A stretch of DNA of 64,000 nucleotides from Thiomicrorhabdus sp965603495 (GCA_965603495.1 CBFDDF010000001.1:62001-126000); one strand, 5' to 3'. Positions 15,961 to 25,124 are shown, counted from the stretch's first letter. The notes: a model not told the origin generated them from the sequence alone. A program made the numbers and translations.

Positions 15961-18021
15961 ATGACCAAATCATCTCAAATCCAAGACAACCCTTTGCTTA
16001 ATATTTCATCACTGCCTAATTTTGAATTGTTTCACGTGAAACATATAGAGCCTGCTACCACTCAATTATTGGCTGATAATCGTGCAGAAATTAATCGTTT
16101 GGTCTCCATGACTGAAATCCCTACTTGGCAGAATTTCATTGAACCTTTGGAAGTGATTGATAATCGTTTTGAACGTGTCTGGGGGCCGATTGGCCACTTA
16201 GATGCCGTTAAAAACAGCGATGAATGGCATAAAGCCTATACAGATTGTTTAGGAAAGGTAACGGCTTATCATACTGAAGTTGGTCAGAATGCTGGTTTAT
16301 ATGCCAAATTCAATGCGATTGCCGACAGCCTAGAGTTTATGAATTATTCGCTGGCTCAGAAAAAAGTCATTGAAAATGCTTTACGTAATTTCCGTTTAAG
16401 CGGCATCGCACTGCCAGCTGAGCAACAGTCCGAGTATCAGGAGATTTCACAACAATTGTCACAACTGAGTAGTCAGTTTTCCAATAATGTTTTGAAATCT
16501 ACCCAGGCCTGGTCAAAACACATTACCGATGAATCCTTACTAAAAGGGTTGCCGGATTCAGCAAAAGGTTTGCTTAAGCAACTTGCTGAAAATAGAGATT
16601 TAACGGGCTGGTGCGTGACTTTAGATTTCCCTTCCTATTTGGCGGTGATGACCCATGCGGATAGCCGTGAATTAAGAGCTGAAGTTTACCGCGCTTTTGG
16701 TACTCGTTCATCAGATCAAGCACACAATACAGAGTTTGATAACACCGATAACATCCTTAAAATTCGTTCATTACGTCATCAGAAAGCCAATTTACTTGGG
16801 TTTGATCAGTACGCAGATTACTCTTTAGCCACTAAAATGGCTGAAAGCACTGATCAAGTATTGGGTTTCTTGCGGGATCTGGCAACAAAGTCAAAACCTC
16901 AGGCCGAACAAGAGTTGGCGACCTTAAGCGAGTTTGCCAAAACGGGATTAGGGATTGACGACTTTCAGCCTTGGGATGTGACCTTCGCTTCTGAAAAATT
17001 TAAAAGTAAAACCTTGTCGCTATCTCAAGAACTATTGCGCCCGTATTTTCCTGTGGAATCAGCTCTAAAAGGCTTGTTTGAAATTACCCAGAGTTTGTTT
17101 GGGATTCGTATTCAAGTTAAACAAAATGTACCCGTCTGGCACCCTGACGTACGATTTTTTGAGTTGATAGCTGAGAATGACGAAGTCATTGGTCAGTTCT
17201 ATTTAGATTTGTACGCTCGTGAAAACAAACGCGGTGGTGCTTGGATGGATTCGGCTGTCACCCGTTGGAGACATCCTCAGGGTACCTTGCAGAAGCCTGT
17301 CGCCTATTTAGTGTGTAACTTTACACCGCCATTAGAGGGCCAAGCCGCTTGTTTAACACACGATGAATTGACAACTCTGTTTCATGAGTTTGGACACGGT
17401 ATTCATCACTTGATGACGGAAATGGAACAGTTGGATATCTCTGGCATCAGTGGGGTACCTTGGGATGCAGTTGAACTGCCTTCACAGTTTATGGAAAATT
17501 TCTGTTGGGAAAAAGAAGGTTTAGCGTTGATTTCAAGTCATATCGAAACCGGAGAAACATTGCCAGATGAGTTGTTTGAATCCTTAAAGAGAAGTCGCGG
17601 ATTTCAGTCGGCGATGATGATGTTACGTCAGATCGAATTTTCGCTTGCTGATTTTGAAATGCACGCCTTTTACAATGCGGAACAGGTCGAATCGGTTGCC
17701 GATTTATCACAACGTATTCGCCAAGAGGTTGCAGTGATTATGCCTCCAGAATACAGTCGTTCAATGCACAGTTTTAGTCATATCTTTGCCGGTGGTTATG
17801 CCGCGGGTTATTTTAGCTATAAGTGGGCAGAGGTGTTGTCGGCTGATGCATTTGGTCTGTTTGAAGAGGAGGGTATTTTGAACCCAGAGACGGGGGCCAA
17901 GTTTAAAAATATTATTTTAGCAGCGGGTGGTTCGATTGATCCAATGGTGTTATTTAAAGCGTTTAGAGGGCGTGAGCCGAATATAGATGCGTTACTACGC
18001 CATAGTGGTATTAAGGTCTAA
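15961..18021 (+). CDS. prlC: Oligopeptidase A, M3 family zinc metallopeptidase
   Basis: A 686-residue cytoplasmic enzyme, the usual size for the family. The zinc motif HEFGHGIHH lies near residues 475-483, with the third ligand region (a glutamate) downstream around ELPSQFMENFCWE. The N-terminal helical half (NPLLNISSLPNFELFHVKHIEPA) is typical of PrlC. It degrades oligopeptides, including cleaved signal peptides. A perfect parS sequence lies inside the coding region and encodes the FHVKH segment at residues 23-27. The gene ends at a shared bidirectional terminator with the convergent porin gene. Confidence 0.93.
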   Translation: MTKSSQIQDNPLLNISSLPNFELFHVKHIEPATTQLLADNRAEINRLVSMTEIPTWQNFIEPLEVIDNRFERVWGPIGHLDAVKNSDEWHKAYTDCLGKVTAYHTEVGQNAGLYAKFNAIADSLEFMNYSLAQKKVIENALRNFRLSGIALPAEQQSEYQEISQQLSQLSSQFSNNVLKSTQAWSKHITDESLLKGLPDSAKGLLKQLAENRDLTGWCVTLDFPSYLAVMTHADSRELRAEVYRAFGTRSSDQAHNTEFDNTDNILKIRSLRHQKANLLGFDQYADYSLATKMAESTDQVLGFLRDLATKSKPQAEQELATLSEFAKTGLGIDDFQPWDVTFASEKFKSKTLSLSQELLRPYFPVESALKGLFEITQSLFGIRIQVKQNVPVWHPDVRFFELIAENDEVIGQFYLDLYARENKRGGAWMDSAVTRWRHPQGTLQKPVAYLVCNFTPPLEGQAACLTHDELTTLFHEFGHGIHHLMTEMEQLDISGISGVPWDAVELPSQFMENFCWEKEGLALISSHIETGETLPDELFESLKRSRGFQSAMMMLRQIEFSLADFEMHAFYNAEQVESVADLSQRIRQEVAVIMPPEYSRSMHSFSHIFAGGYAAGYFSYKWAEVLSADAFGLFEEEGILNPETGAKFKNIILAAGGSIDPMVLFKAFRGREPNIDALLRHSGIKV
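16028..16043. promoter_or_regulatory. parS: Perfect parS site within prlC
   Basis: TGTTTCACGTGAAACA is an exact match to the widely conserved chromosomal parS sequence bound by ParB (Spo0J). It lies in the 5' part of prlC. Bacterial parS sites inside genes are common. Confidence 0.8.
16503..16513. repeat. CCAGGCCTGGT repeat copy inside prlC
   Basis: Core copy of the dispersed palindrome, read in frame as Gln-Ala-Trp. Confidence 0.7.
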
Positions 18022-18028
18022 AATTGAT

Positions 18029-18069
18029 CCATCAAAAATCTATACGTACTTATGTACAGTTTTTGATGG
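18029..18069. terminator. Bidirectional hairpin terminator
   Basis: CCATCAAAAA (18029-18038) pairs with TTTTTGATGG (18060-18069) around an AT-rich inner region. It lies between the convergent prlC and porin genes. Confidence 0.65.
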
Positions 18070-18077
18070 CACTCTTA

Positions 18078-19358
18078 TTAAAAGATAATTGCAACTTGTG
18101 CTGAGATACGATTATCTAAACTATCCAAAATATCATGAACTACTGCGCTAGCCGCTACCTTTGGAGCAGTAATGTCTCTTATTTCATAATTTAGACGTAC
18201 CGATTTTCTTGGATCAAAGAAGTACTGTCCACCTAAAGTCACATTTCTAAATTCACGATAGTTTCCATCGATTTTTTTAGCGTTGTCTAATGCATCATAA
18301 CGAATATTTAACTCAATATTTGGTTTGATACGATAGCCTAAGTCAAGCTGATAAGCGCTGGATTCGTCATCGGGTAGTGTTACAAAGGTGCTGCCATCTG
18401 CTGGTATTCCGGCACCCGTTGTTCCAGCATAGATCATACCGTCCGCGGTAAAGTATTCAGCGGCCAGCCGGTATTTACCATCATAGTAAGTCATGCCTAA
18501 TCCTTGGCGTGTACGATCTTTCACGCCAACATCCTTCAATGTACGTTTACCAGTTTGTGACCAGGCATAGAGTTTGATACCGTGACGACGTGGCCCTTTT
18601 GATTCACCAAAAACCTTTTCAGTAGAAGCGTATAGATACAGATCCTTGTGGTCATCATTATCAGTGAGCTCAACTCCATTACCATGCCCGAGCATAACTG
18701 CATAGCTAGACTCCCAGCCCTCTTGTTTAAAGGAGTCAAAGAGCTGAATTCCCGTATCCCTTACAGCACCGACAGACCCGTTTCTATCGGAATCGCCTGT
18801 GGTATTATCAAAGAAACGCTCTATTAACAGTAAGTCGGTTCCACTGGTAAAGTTAATATAATTAAAGACAGGTATACCTTTAAAAGACTCTTCTGAACCA
18901 GGGGTTTTAAATAGACCTAAACGTACTCTAGCGTTAGGTATTTGATTAAAAGTCATGCTCGCATGGGTCAGTTGACCACGTTCAGCACTTCCACCTGTCG
19001 TAATACCGTTATTGCCGAGTTCAGTCATCAAAAAGTAATTGATGTCTTTGTTGAAACTGTTACCTCTAAAGCCGATACGGGCACGTTTAACATTAAATCC
19101 GCTGGAATCCGTAACTTGTGGTGCCATTTGGTTAAACGCTGCCTTATTGCCATTTGGGAGTCTAGTGTCATCGGTAGATTGGTAATCAATCTGTACAAAG
19201 GCGAATAGTCGTGTACTTGGTGGTGCTTGTGTATTTTCAGTACCTTGTAGCATTAGCCAGTTGGCCGCATGGGCTGGTTGCATCGTGAAAGTACCGATAA
19301 TACTAGCTAAGGCAATGTTCAGTACAGTTTGTTTTATGCCGGTTTGATGGTGTTTCAT
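18078..19358 (-). CDS. Outer-membrane porin (phosphate-selective porin O/P-like), paralogue 1
   Basis: A 426-residue protein with a signal peptide ending AHA and a mature N-terminus NWLMLQGTE. It continues as a typical 16-strand porin-like sequence of alternating amphipathic strands, ending in IDSLDNRISAQVAIIF with a C-terminal phenylalanine, as beta-barrel proteins require for BAM recognition. The FNVKRARIGFRGN and GLFKTPGSEESFKGIPVFNY segments recall the OprO/OprP porin family. It is a close paralogue of the next gene upstream (same N-terminus, same strands), separated by about 400 bp with a terminator, so it probably has its own promoter. The ion selectivity is unknown. Confidence 0.85.
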   Translation of the reverse strand: MKHHQTGIKQTVLNIALASIIGTFTMQPAHAANWLMLQGTENTQAPPSTRLFAFVQIDYQSTDDTRLPNGNKAAFNQMAPQVTDSSGFNVKRARIGFRGNSFNKDINYFLMTELGNNGITTGGSAERGQLTHASMTFNQIPNARVRLGLFKTPGSEESFKGIPVFNYINFTSGTDLLLIERFFDNTTGDSDRNGSVGAVRDTGIQLFDSFKQEGWESSYAVMLGHGNGVELTDNDDHKDLYLYASTEKVFGESKGPRRHGIKLYAWSQTGKRTLKDVGVKDRTRQGLGMTYYDGKYRLAAEYFTADGMIYAGTTGAGIPADGSTFVTLPDDESSAYQLDLGYRIKPNIELNIRYDALDNAKKIDGNYREFRNVTLGGQYFFDPRKSVRLNYEIRDITAPKVAASAVVHDILDSLDNRISAQVAIIF

Positions 19359-19756
19359 TTAAATACCTTCAATCAGAATTGAAGTTGTATTACATTGTTT
19401 TTTTTAACCATAAGATAATTAATTTTACCGATAGGTATATTAAATAGGCCAAAAAATTTGGTTAGGTAGGAGTGACGCTTCTGTGAATTTAATGGCGTGT
19501 TGCATTATATTTTGGTTGGAAGTTTCAATGGTTGGATTCCATTGCAGTGAGCTCGGTAGGATTTATTCTAATAATCGATCTAAATGCGGGAATTGGTCAA
19601 GTTGAAGTTGTTTAAACAACGAGTGTTGTTCATAGTCGATTTTCAAACAAGGGTTATAAAAAAGGCCCCCTAATATTGTGGGAAGTTATTAGGGGCAAAT
19701 GGTTGGAGGGTTCCCCAACCAGTAAAAGAGTAAATTTAAATGTTTTTTATATTGGA
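19359..19756. other. Spacer between the two porin genes
   Basis: About 400 bp with no credible gene. Its left part should hold the promoter and leader of the downstream porin (starts at 19358). Its right part holds two hairpins that end the upstream porin transcript: a GC-rich terminator (19658-19696) and a GGTTGG/CCAACC hairpin (19701-19720). Confidence 0.6.
19658..19696 (-). terminator. Rho-independent terminator of upstream porin
   Basis: On the minus strand GCCCCTAAT pairs with ATTAGGGGGC and is followed by a CTTTTTT run. It is preceded by a smaller GGTTGG/CCAACC hairpin at 19701-19720. This separates the transcript of the 19757 porin from that of the 18078 porin. Confidence 0.8.
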
Positions 19757-21076
19757 TTAAAAGATCATCATCACCTGTGCTGATAGACGGTTGTCTACAC
19801 TTTTTAAAATCTCAAATCCATTATCACCAGCAGAAAGGTTCGGCGCTTTAGCATCTCGAATTTCATAGTTCATACGTACTGAGGTTTTCTTATTAAAGAA
19901 ATACTGAGCGCCCAAAGTGGTGGTGGTAAAGACACGTTCTGTATCATTTGCGCTTCCAGAGAATGAATCTGTAGCCGTTGCACTATTGGTGACATCATGA
20001 CGAATGTTTAGTTCAATATTGGGTTTAACACGATAACCTAAATCTAGTTGATAAGCATTGGCTTTTTGATCTGTCAACATGACAATAGGATTACCTGGTA
20101 CTGCTCCAATAGGACCCCCAAATATCATTCCATCGGCCGTAAAGTATTCGGCCGCAACACGATATTTTCCATCATAGTAGGTCATCCCTAAACCTGCTCT
20201 ATCACGATTGTATTCATCGCTACCGAAGGTACGTTTACCGTCTTGAGACCAGGCGTAAAACTTCATTCCATGACGTCTCGGCCCTTTAGAAGTACCGAAG
20301 ACCTTTTCCGTAGAGGCATAAAGGTAAAGATCCTTATTATCGTCATTATCTGTCAGCGCTAAGCCATTACCATTGCCATACATAATCGCGTAGCTGTGCT
20401 CCCAGTCTCCTTGCTTGAAAGAATCGAACACCTGAACACCAGTATCTCTTACAGCGAAGACGGGATCTGTACGGTCACCTGCAATGCCAGCAAATGGTCC
20501 TGCAGTTACTGAAGGAACAATTCTTTGCTCATTTAACAGGCGAGCGGTACCAGTAGTAAAGTTAACGTAGTTGAAGACGGGGATGCCTTTAAAAGACTCT
20601 TCCGAACCGGGGGTTTTAAACAGACCGACACGGACACGTGCACCAGGGATATGGTTTAAAGTGATACTCGCATCTGTTAATTGACCTTGTGACCCTGAAC
20701 CACCTGTAGTGATTCCATTGTTTCCTAATTCAGTCATTAGAAAATAGTTTACTTTATTGTCTAATGGGAGGTTAGCGCCACGGACTCCAATACGCGCACG
20801 TTTTACGTTAAATCCATTAGAAGTGGTAAGTTGTGGTGCCATTTGGTTAAAAGCTGCTTTACCGCCTGTACCCGGTCCAGCGGTTAGTTTTGTATCATCC
20901 GTAGATTGATAATCAATTTGGGCAAATCCCCAAAGCTTAGCACGTGGTGCTTGATGATCTGGTTCAGTCCCTTGTAACATTAACCAGTTGGCTGCTTGTA
21001 CAGACTGAGCGCTTAGTGCTCCGGTTAATGCCACTAATAAAGCCGTTTTTTTGAATGCATTTTTCTTGTTTTGCAT
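19757..21076 (-). CDS. Outer-membrane porin (phosphate-selective porin O/P-like), paralogue 2
   Basis: A 439-residue paralogue of the neighbouring porin. It has a signal peptide (cleavage near VQA-ANWL), the same mature start NWLMLQGTE, and shared FNVKRARIGVRG, GLFKTPGSEESFKGIPVFNY and DLGYRVKPNIELNIRHD strands; it ends LKSVDNRLSAQVMMIF. Differences concentrate in segments that would be extracellular loops (for example around residues 185-205). It starts 63 bp after the stop of a secreted DsrE gene on the same strand, with no obvious terminator between, so it may be the last gene of a dsrE-dsrE-porin transcript. Ion selectivity is unknown. Confidence 0.85.
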   Translation of the reverse strand: MQNKKNAFKKTALLVALTGALSAQSVQAANWLMLQGTEPDHQAPRAKLWGFAQIDYQSTDDTKLTAGPGTGGKAAFNQMAPQLTTSNGFNVKRARIGVRGANLPLDNKVNYFLMTELGNNGITTGGSGSQGQLTDASITLNHIPGARVRVGLFKTPGSEESFKGIPVFNYVNFTTGTARLLNEQRIVPSVTAGPFAGIAGDRTDPVFAVRDTGVQVFDSFKQGDWEHSYAIMYGNGNGLALTDNDDNKDLYLYASTEKVFGTSKGPRRHGMKFYAWSQDGKRTFGSDEYNRDRAGLGMTYYDGKYRVAAEYFTADGMIFGGPIGAVPGNPIVMLTDQKANAYQLDLGYRVKPNIELNIRHDVTNSATATDSFSGSANDTERVFTTTTLGAQYFFNKKTSVRMNYEIRDAKAPNLSAGDNGFEILKSVDNRLSAQVMMIF

Positions 21077-21139
21077 AGTAATCCTCTTCTCATTATTTTT
21101 GAGATTATATTTTTTGTTTAGATATTATTTGATGGTGAT

Positions 21140-21631
21140 TTAAGGTCGGATATAGGCAAAACTTTGACCCTGTAGATAGGCGAGTTCAGCAACCCCGCTC
21201 GGCACGATATCTGACTTTGAAGCATCGTATAAATGCTTTTCAATATCGACATTTCTACCCTTTAAGGTATTAGCACAGACATTAAAACTCACACCTTGAA
21301 GTTTCAATTTGTCGATTTTTTGGGCCATTTCTAGGGTTGCATTGGCGGCCTTAAATTTGGGCACTTCTTTAAGTGCTTCAGGTTTAAGGATCAGAGATAA
21401 GCCGTTGCCATGCATCACCACTCGAATATCCAAGTTATCAGCGCCGACCGCGTTGATATGGTTTTGAATATTTCTTAAAGCGCCAGATTGCTTTTTAGCA
21501 TTGTCATAATTGATGTGATAAACCACTTTTTGCTGACCATAACCTTCACTGCTGTTCGCAGATGAAGAGAACGGTAAGCTTGCTAAAATAAGCATTAAAA
21601 TAATGGTTAGGTAACGTTGTATTGTTTGCAT
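21140..21631 (-). CDS. Exported DsrE-family protein 1
   Basis: The start at 21631 is chosen because it opens a signal peptide (MQTIQRYLTIILMLILASLP, cleavage near SSA) and gives 163 residues. A longer frame would add an unlikely 23-residue leader. The mature part is a DsrE-like alpha/beta domain: KVVYHINYD, DIRVVMHGNGLSLIL, then a FNVCANTL motif with Cys119 and a C-terminal PSGVAELAYLQGQSFAYIRP. In cytoplasmic DsrE/TusD proteins the equivalent cysteine carries persulfide sulfur. The exported location is unusual and suggests periplasmic sulfur binding. It lies 47 bp after a second DsrE gene and 63 bp before a porin. Confidence 0.85.
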   Translation of the reverse strand: MQTIQRYLTIILMLILASLPFSSSANSSEGYGQQKVVYHINYDNAKKQSGALRNIQNHINAVGADNLDIRVVMHGNGLSLILKPEALKEVPKFKAANATLEMAQKIDKLKLQGVSFNVCANTLKGRNVDIEKHLYDASKSDIVPSGVAELAYLQGQSFAYIRP

Positions 21632-21678
21632 AGTAGACTCAGTGGGATAAATTAATGATTTGAAATTCAGTTTTAGGA

Positions 21679-22137
21679 CTAAGGTTTTAAAACCTGCCAA
21701 CCTGCTTTTTGTAACTGCAATAGACGACCGGCGCCTGCTTTCACATCTAGAATGCCATCTCTCATTTCAGGGCGATGACCGAGTATTTTTGTCATATTCG
21801 TTAAGGTATTACCACAGACAGAGAAGCGCACACCTGCGTCCATTAGCGTTTGAATGCGTTGTTGGTTGACATTACCTTCCATGAGTAAACGAATACCTGG
21901 GCCAAAAGTCACGACTTCCATGTCTACCTCTTGACCGGCATAGTATTGAAGGAGATTACCTGCAACATTTAAAACCAAGGTTTGTTTGAAAGGATCTCTA
22001 TCACTCAGCTGTAAGACAATTTTATTGTCAGCAAACGTTTCTGGAAGGGGTGAATCACTTGCGGCAGAAAAAGCCGACATAGAAATGGTTAAACCAGCAA
22101 TTAACCAAATAAATTTTAAGGCGGTTTTTTTAAACAT
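21679..22137 (-). CDS. Exported DsrE-family protein 2
   Basis: A 152-residue protein with a signal peptide (about 1-25, cleavage near AFSA). It has a DsrE-like domain: KIVLQLSDRDPFKQTLVL, DMEVVTFGPGIRLLM, and FSVCGNTL with Cys108, ending AGAGRLLQLQKAGWQVLKP. The VCxNTL motif is the same as in the next gene, so the two are paralogues and probably share a transcript. The gene is divergent from the ECF sigma factor. Its likely job is to bind or carry a sulfur species in the periplasm, possibly as input to the anti-sigma factor; that is an inference. Confidence 0.85.
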   Translation of the reverse strand: MFKKTALKFIWLIAGLTISMSAFSAASDSPLPETFADNKIVLQLSDRDPFKQTLVLNVAGNLLQYYAGQEVDMEVVTFGPGIRLLMEGNVNQQRIQTLMDAGVRFSVCGNTLTNMTKILGHRPEMRDGILDVKAGAGRLLQLQKAGWQVLKP

Positions 22138-22354
22138 ATGTTTTTATCCTCAGATGTTATTAATGGGATGTTTCATAGGTATAACGAATGGACGATGGGT
22201 TTTATTCCATTTACTTGAACTAGAGTTTTTAGCGCAGGGGCTAGAATTTCTTATTTAATAAGATGTTAATATTTAAAGAAAAAATAATGTTTGTATAATT
22301 TGGAATATTTCATTTAGTATAAAAAAGAGACGAATCCTAATCTGTGAAGAGATA

Positions 22355-22930
22355 ATGAAATTTCCTAGACAAGTGGTCACGCTTTTATGTCAGTCACAAG
22401 AGAAAAAACGATTTGACGAAGCTTTACAAAGTAAATATGAGCGACTGTATCGATTGGCCTACGCTTGGTGCCACCAGCAGGCACTTGCTCAGGATTTAGT
22501 GCAAGGTACAATGCTAAAAGCCCTTGAAAACCGAAAACATCTTGACAGATTGGAGCATTTAGATGCTTGGTTGAGTAAGATAATGCACAATTTATTTTTA
22601 GATCATATTCGATTTAACAAACGTTGGGAATGGTCTGAAGCCTCTGAAATTGATGCACAATATGATGCGGAATGTTGTGAGTCTCACATGATTAAAAACC
22701 AAGCTTCTGAAGCATGTCATAATGCGCTTGCTAAACTGCCTTTTGAGCAACGAGAAGCAATTGCTCTATGTGATTTACAAGGCTTTAGTTACCAAGAAAT
22801 AGCAGAGATTACCTCGACCCCAATCGGTACCGTTATGAGCCGTATTGCCCGAGGTCGAGAGAGATTGCGTCGTTTACTGCAGCCCTCAGAGAAGTTAAAC
22901 CAAACAGTCGTACCATTGCGGAGAACATAA
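22355..22930 (+). CDS. ECF-type RNA polymerase sigma factor
   Basis: A 191-residue sigma-70 family protein with only regions 2 and 4. Region 2 is LYRLAYAWCHQQALAQDLVQ through LDAWLSKIMHNLFLDHIR; region 4 is LPFEQREAIALCDLQGFSYQ, EIAEITSTPIGTVMSRIARG and RERLRRLL. Its stop overlaps the ATG of the anti-sigma gene by one base, so translation is coupled. It is divergent from two secreted DsrE genes across a 217-bp spacer that should hold both promoters. TGGAATA occurs once in each direction in that spacer (plus strand 22301-22307; minus strand 22203-22209), which is a weak hint of a shared ECF promoter element. Targets are not proven. Confidence 0.93.
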   Translation: MKFPRQVVTLLCQSQEKKRFDEALQSKYERLYRLAYAWCHQQALAQDLVQGTMLKALENRKHLDRLEHLDAWLSKIMHNLFLDHIRFNKRWEWSEASEIDAQYDAECCESHMIKNQASEACHNALAKLPFEQREAIALCDLQGFSYQEIAEITSTPIGTVMSRIARGRERLRRLLQPSEKLNQTVVPLRRT

Positions 22931-23616
22931 TGGGACAATCCATCGAAAATTATCAAATACATGCCTACTTAGATGGCCAGCTTTCTAGAGAAGAGTCCCT
23001 TGAAATTGAGCATGCCATGCAGCTTGATGAACAATTACGTGAAGAAATATCGCAGATCAGTGCTTTAAAAGCCCAGCTTAAGGATGCCTATGCTGATCTC
23101 CCTATTCCAGAGAGAAAGCTTCAAAAACAAGAATCGACTATGGCTTGGAATATTCCCAAATCAGCAGTCGCTTCTTTAGTTTTAGGCGTTATCTTAGGCG
23201 CTGGATTATTGAATATAACGGTTCAGGATTTGGGTAATCAGGATGCCGCTCTCCAACAAACAGCAGCGCAAAAATACATTATTCATTTAGATTCAAACGC
23301 CCCTGATAAATTCGAATTGGCTTTGGCAGAAATCGAAACTTTGTTAGCGACAGGTGGTCCGCACATGAAGGTAGATTTAATTTCTAACTTTGAGGGTGTG
23401 CAAGCGTTTAATGTTAATAACCCCAAAAGACAACAGCTAGAGGACTTATTGGCTCGTTATGACAATCTTACTTTGTTCGCATGTAAACGTGCTTTAGAAA
23501 GGGCAAAAGAGCGGGGTGAAGATTTACAGTTATTGCCACAAGTTCACTATGACGAACCTGCGATTGATGCTGTAGCAAAACGCTTAACGACAGGTTGGAA
23601 ATATGTAAAAATTTAA
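22930..23616 (+). CDS. Transmembrane anti-sigma factor with DsrE-like periplasmic domain
   Basis: A 228-residue protein in three parts. Residues 1-60 (YQIHAYLDGQLSREESLEIE and following) are a typical cytoplasmic anti-sigma domain, but without the HxxxCxxC zinc motif. Residues about 77-97 form one TM helix. Residues about 112-228 form a periplasmic domain whose order of elements matches the neighbouring DsrE proteins: KYIIHLDSN, MKVDLISNFEGVQAFN, LTLFACKRAL with Cys185, and DAVAKRLTTGWKYVKI. So the anti-sigma factor seems to carry a DsrE-type sensor outside the membrane. The pairing with the sigma gene is certain from the overlap; the sensing role is inferred. Confidence 0.85.
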   Translation: MGQSIENYQIHAYLDGQLSREESLEIEHAMQLDEQLREEISQISALKAQLKDAYADLPIPERKLQKQESTMAWNIPKSAVASLVLGVILGAGLLNITVQDLGNQDAALQQTAAQKYIIHLDSNAPDKFELALAEIETLLATGGPHMKVDLISNFEGVQAFNVNNPKRQQLEDLLARYDNLTLFACKRALERAKERGEDLQLLPQVHYDEPAIDAVAKRLTTGWKYVKI

Positions 23617-23729
23617 TGGCTTGAATATGACGATGCGATGCCAGTACGCCACATAACACCTAAAGGCTTGGCTTCAAGTCAGCATAGCAATAGAGGTATA
23701 CTAGCGGCTATTGCTCAAAACTAAATGAT

Positions 23730-25061
23730 ATGCCGTTTATGCTAAAGCCTGAAATTCCCTCCCAAGAATCCTCTTTGATTTTTAGAAAATGTTTTTTACC
23801 CATCTTTTCAGTACAGTTTTTAGGTGCCTTTAACGACAACCTATTTAAAAATGCGATGATTATGCTCATCACATTTAAACTCAGTCATTCTAATGGTGAA
23901 ACAGGACTTCTCATAACCTTAGCTGCTGGCCTGTTTATTTTACCTTTCTTTCTATTTTCCGGCTTGGCGGGCCAGCTTGCCGACCGTTATCCTAAATCCT
24001 TTCTGATACAGAAAATTAAATTGGCTGAAGTGGTTATTATGCTGATTGGTTCGCTTGCTCTGTTAAATCACCAGTTAGAGCTGTTGTTCCTGACCCTGTT
24101 TTTAATGGGCACTCAATCGGCTTTTTTTGGACCAATCAAATATTCCGTATTACCTGAAATATTGGAAGACAGCAGCTTAATGCAGGGCACTGGCTTGTTC
24201 AGTGGTTCAACCTTCATGGCTATTCTATTAGGAACGATATTAGGTGGGGTTGGTGTATTAATGCCGAATGGCACCATGGTGATGTCAGTTGCAATTATAG
24301 GGGTTGCGCTGCTTGGTTATGGCGTAAGCTTATTGCTCCAACCTTCCAAGATACACAATAGCGAGTTGTTGATAGAAGCTAATTTGTTCAAAAGCAGCTG
24401 GGAATTGATCGTGCTTTGTAAGGATTATCAGACCTCCTTTTTTACCGTATTGGCCATCTCTTGGTTTTGGTTTTTAGGTGCGGTGATGCTCAGTCAGATT
24501 CCCACCTTAGTTAAGTATGATTTATTGGCGAATGAAGGGGTGGTCACGGCTTTTTTAGCAGTCTTTTCGATCGGTATTGCGATGGGATCGGCTTTAGTCA
24601 GTAAGTGTTTTAAAGCTCAATTAAATCTAAAATGGCATGGCCTGTTGCTTGGATTGATATCGATGTTGTTAGTGGCAATGGTTTGGATGATTGAACAGAG
24701 CGCGCAGTTTTTATTCCTTTATAGCACATCACCAGGCCTACTCAGTTTCAATGAATTTATAATGATTTGGCCACTCAACAGCCTATTAATTTTATTGTTA
24801 CTGATTGCGTTGCTTGGGGGAGCTTATATTGTGCCTCTTTACACGCTCTTACAAACGCAAACCTCAGTTAAAGTCCGTGCTAGAATGGTCGCGGTTAATA
24901 ATATACTCAATGCATTTTTGATGGTTCTGTCGGCTATCTTAGTGATGATAGGTTTTGCTTTATCGCTCAGTTTATTGAATATCTTATTATGCTTAGCTGT
25001 ATTGAATTTAAGTATTGCGCTGTGGATACAGGTTAGGCAAAACAAACTAAAAATCTTTTAA
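23730..25061 (+). CDS. lplT: Lysophospholipid transporter, MFS family
   Basis: A 443-residue protein with about 12 TM helices. It opens FRKCFLPIFSVQFLGAFNDN, the LplT-type N-terminus (QFLGAFNDNLFKNA), and has the MFS loop GQLADRYPKS. LplT flips lysophospholipids inward for re-acylation. It is followed after 63 bp by an Aas-like acyltransferase/acyl-ACP synthetase, the same pairing as lplT-aas in E. coli, which supports the call. Confidence 0.88.
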   Translation: MPFMLKPEIPSQESSLIFRKCFLPIFSVQFLGAFNDNLFKNAMIMLITFKLSHSNGETGLLITLAAGLFILPFFLFSGLAGQLADRYPKSFLIQKIKLAEVVIMLIGSLALLNHQLELLFLTLFLMGTQSAFFGPIKYSVLPEILEDSSLMQGTGLFSGSTFMAILLGTILGGVGVLMPNGTMVMSVAIIGVALLGYGVSLLLQPSKIHNSELLIEANLFKSSWELIVLCKDYQTSFFTVLAISWFWFLGAVMLSQIPTLVKYDLLANEGVVTAFLAVFSIGIAMGSALVSKCFKAQLNLKWHGLLLGLISMLLVAMVWMIEQSAQFLFLYSTSPGLLSFNEFIMIWPLNSLLILLLLIALLGGAYIVPLYTLLQTQTSVKVRARMVAVNNILNAFLMVLSAILVMIGFALSLSLLNILLCLAVLNLSIALWIQVRQNKLKIF

Positions 25062-25124
25062 AACGAATGCAGTCGTCTGATTTTCGACGCATCATCTTGT
25101 TAAGTTTTTCTATAAAGGGTCACA

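Noticed and set aside
22203..22307. TGGAATA in both directions as an autoregulated ECF promoter pair
   Set aside because: The -35-like words agree but the expected -10 regions do not, so it cannot be called.
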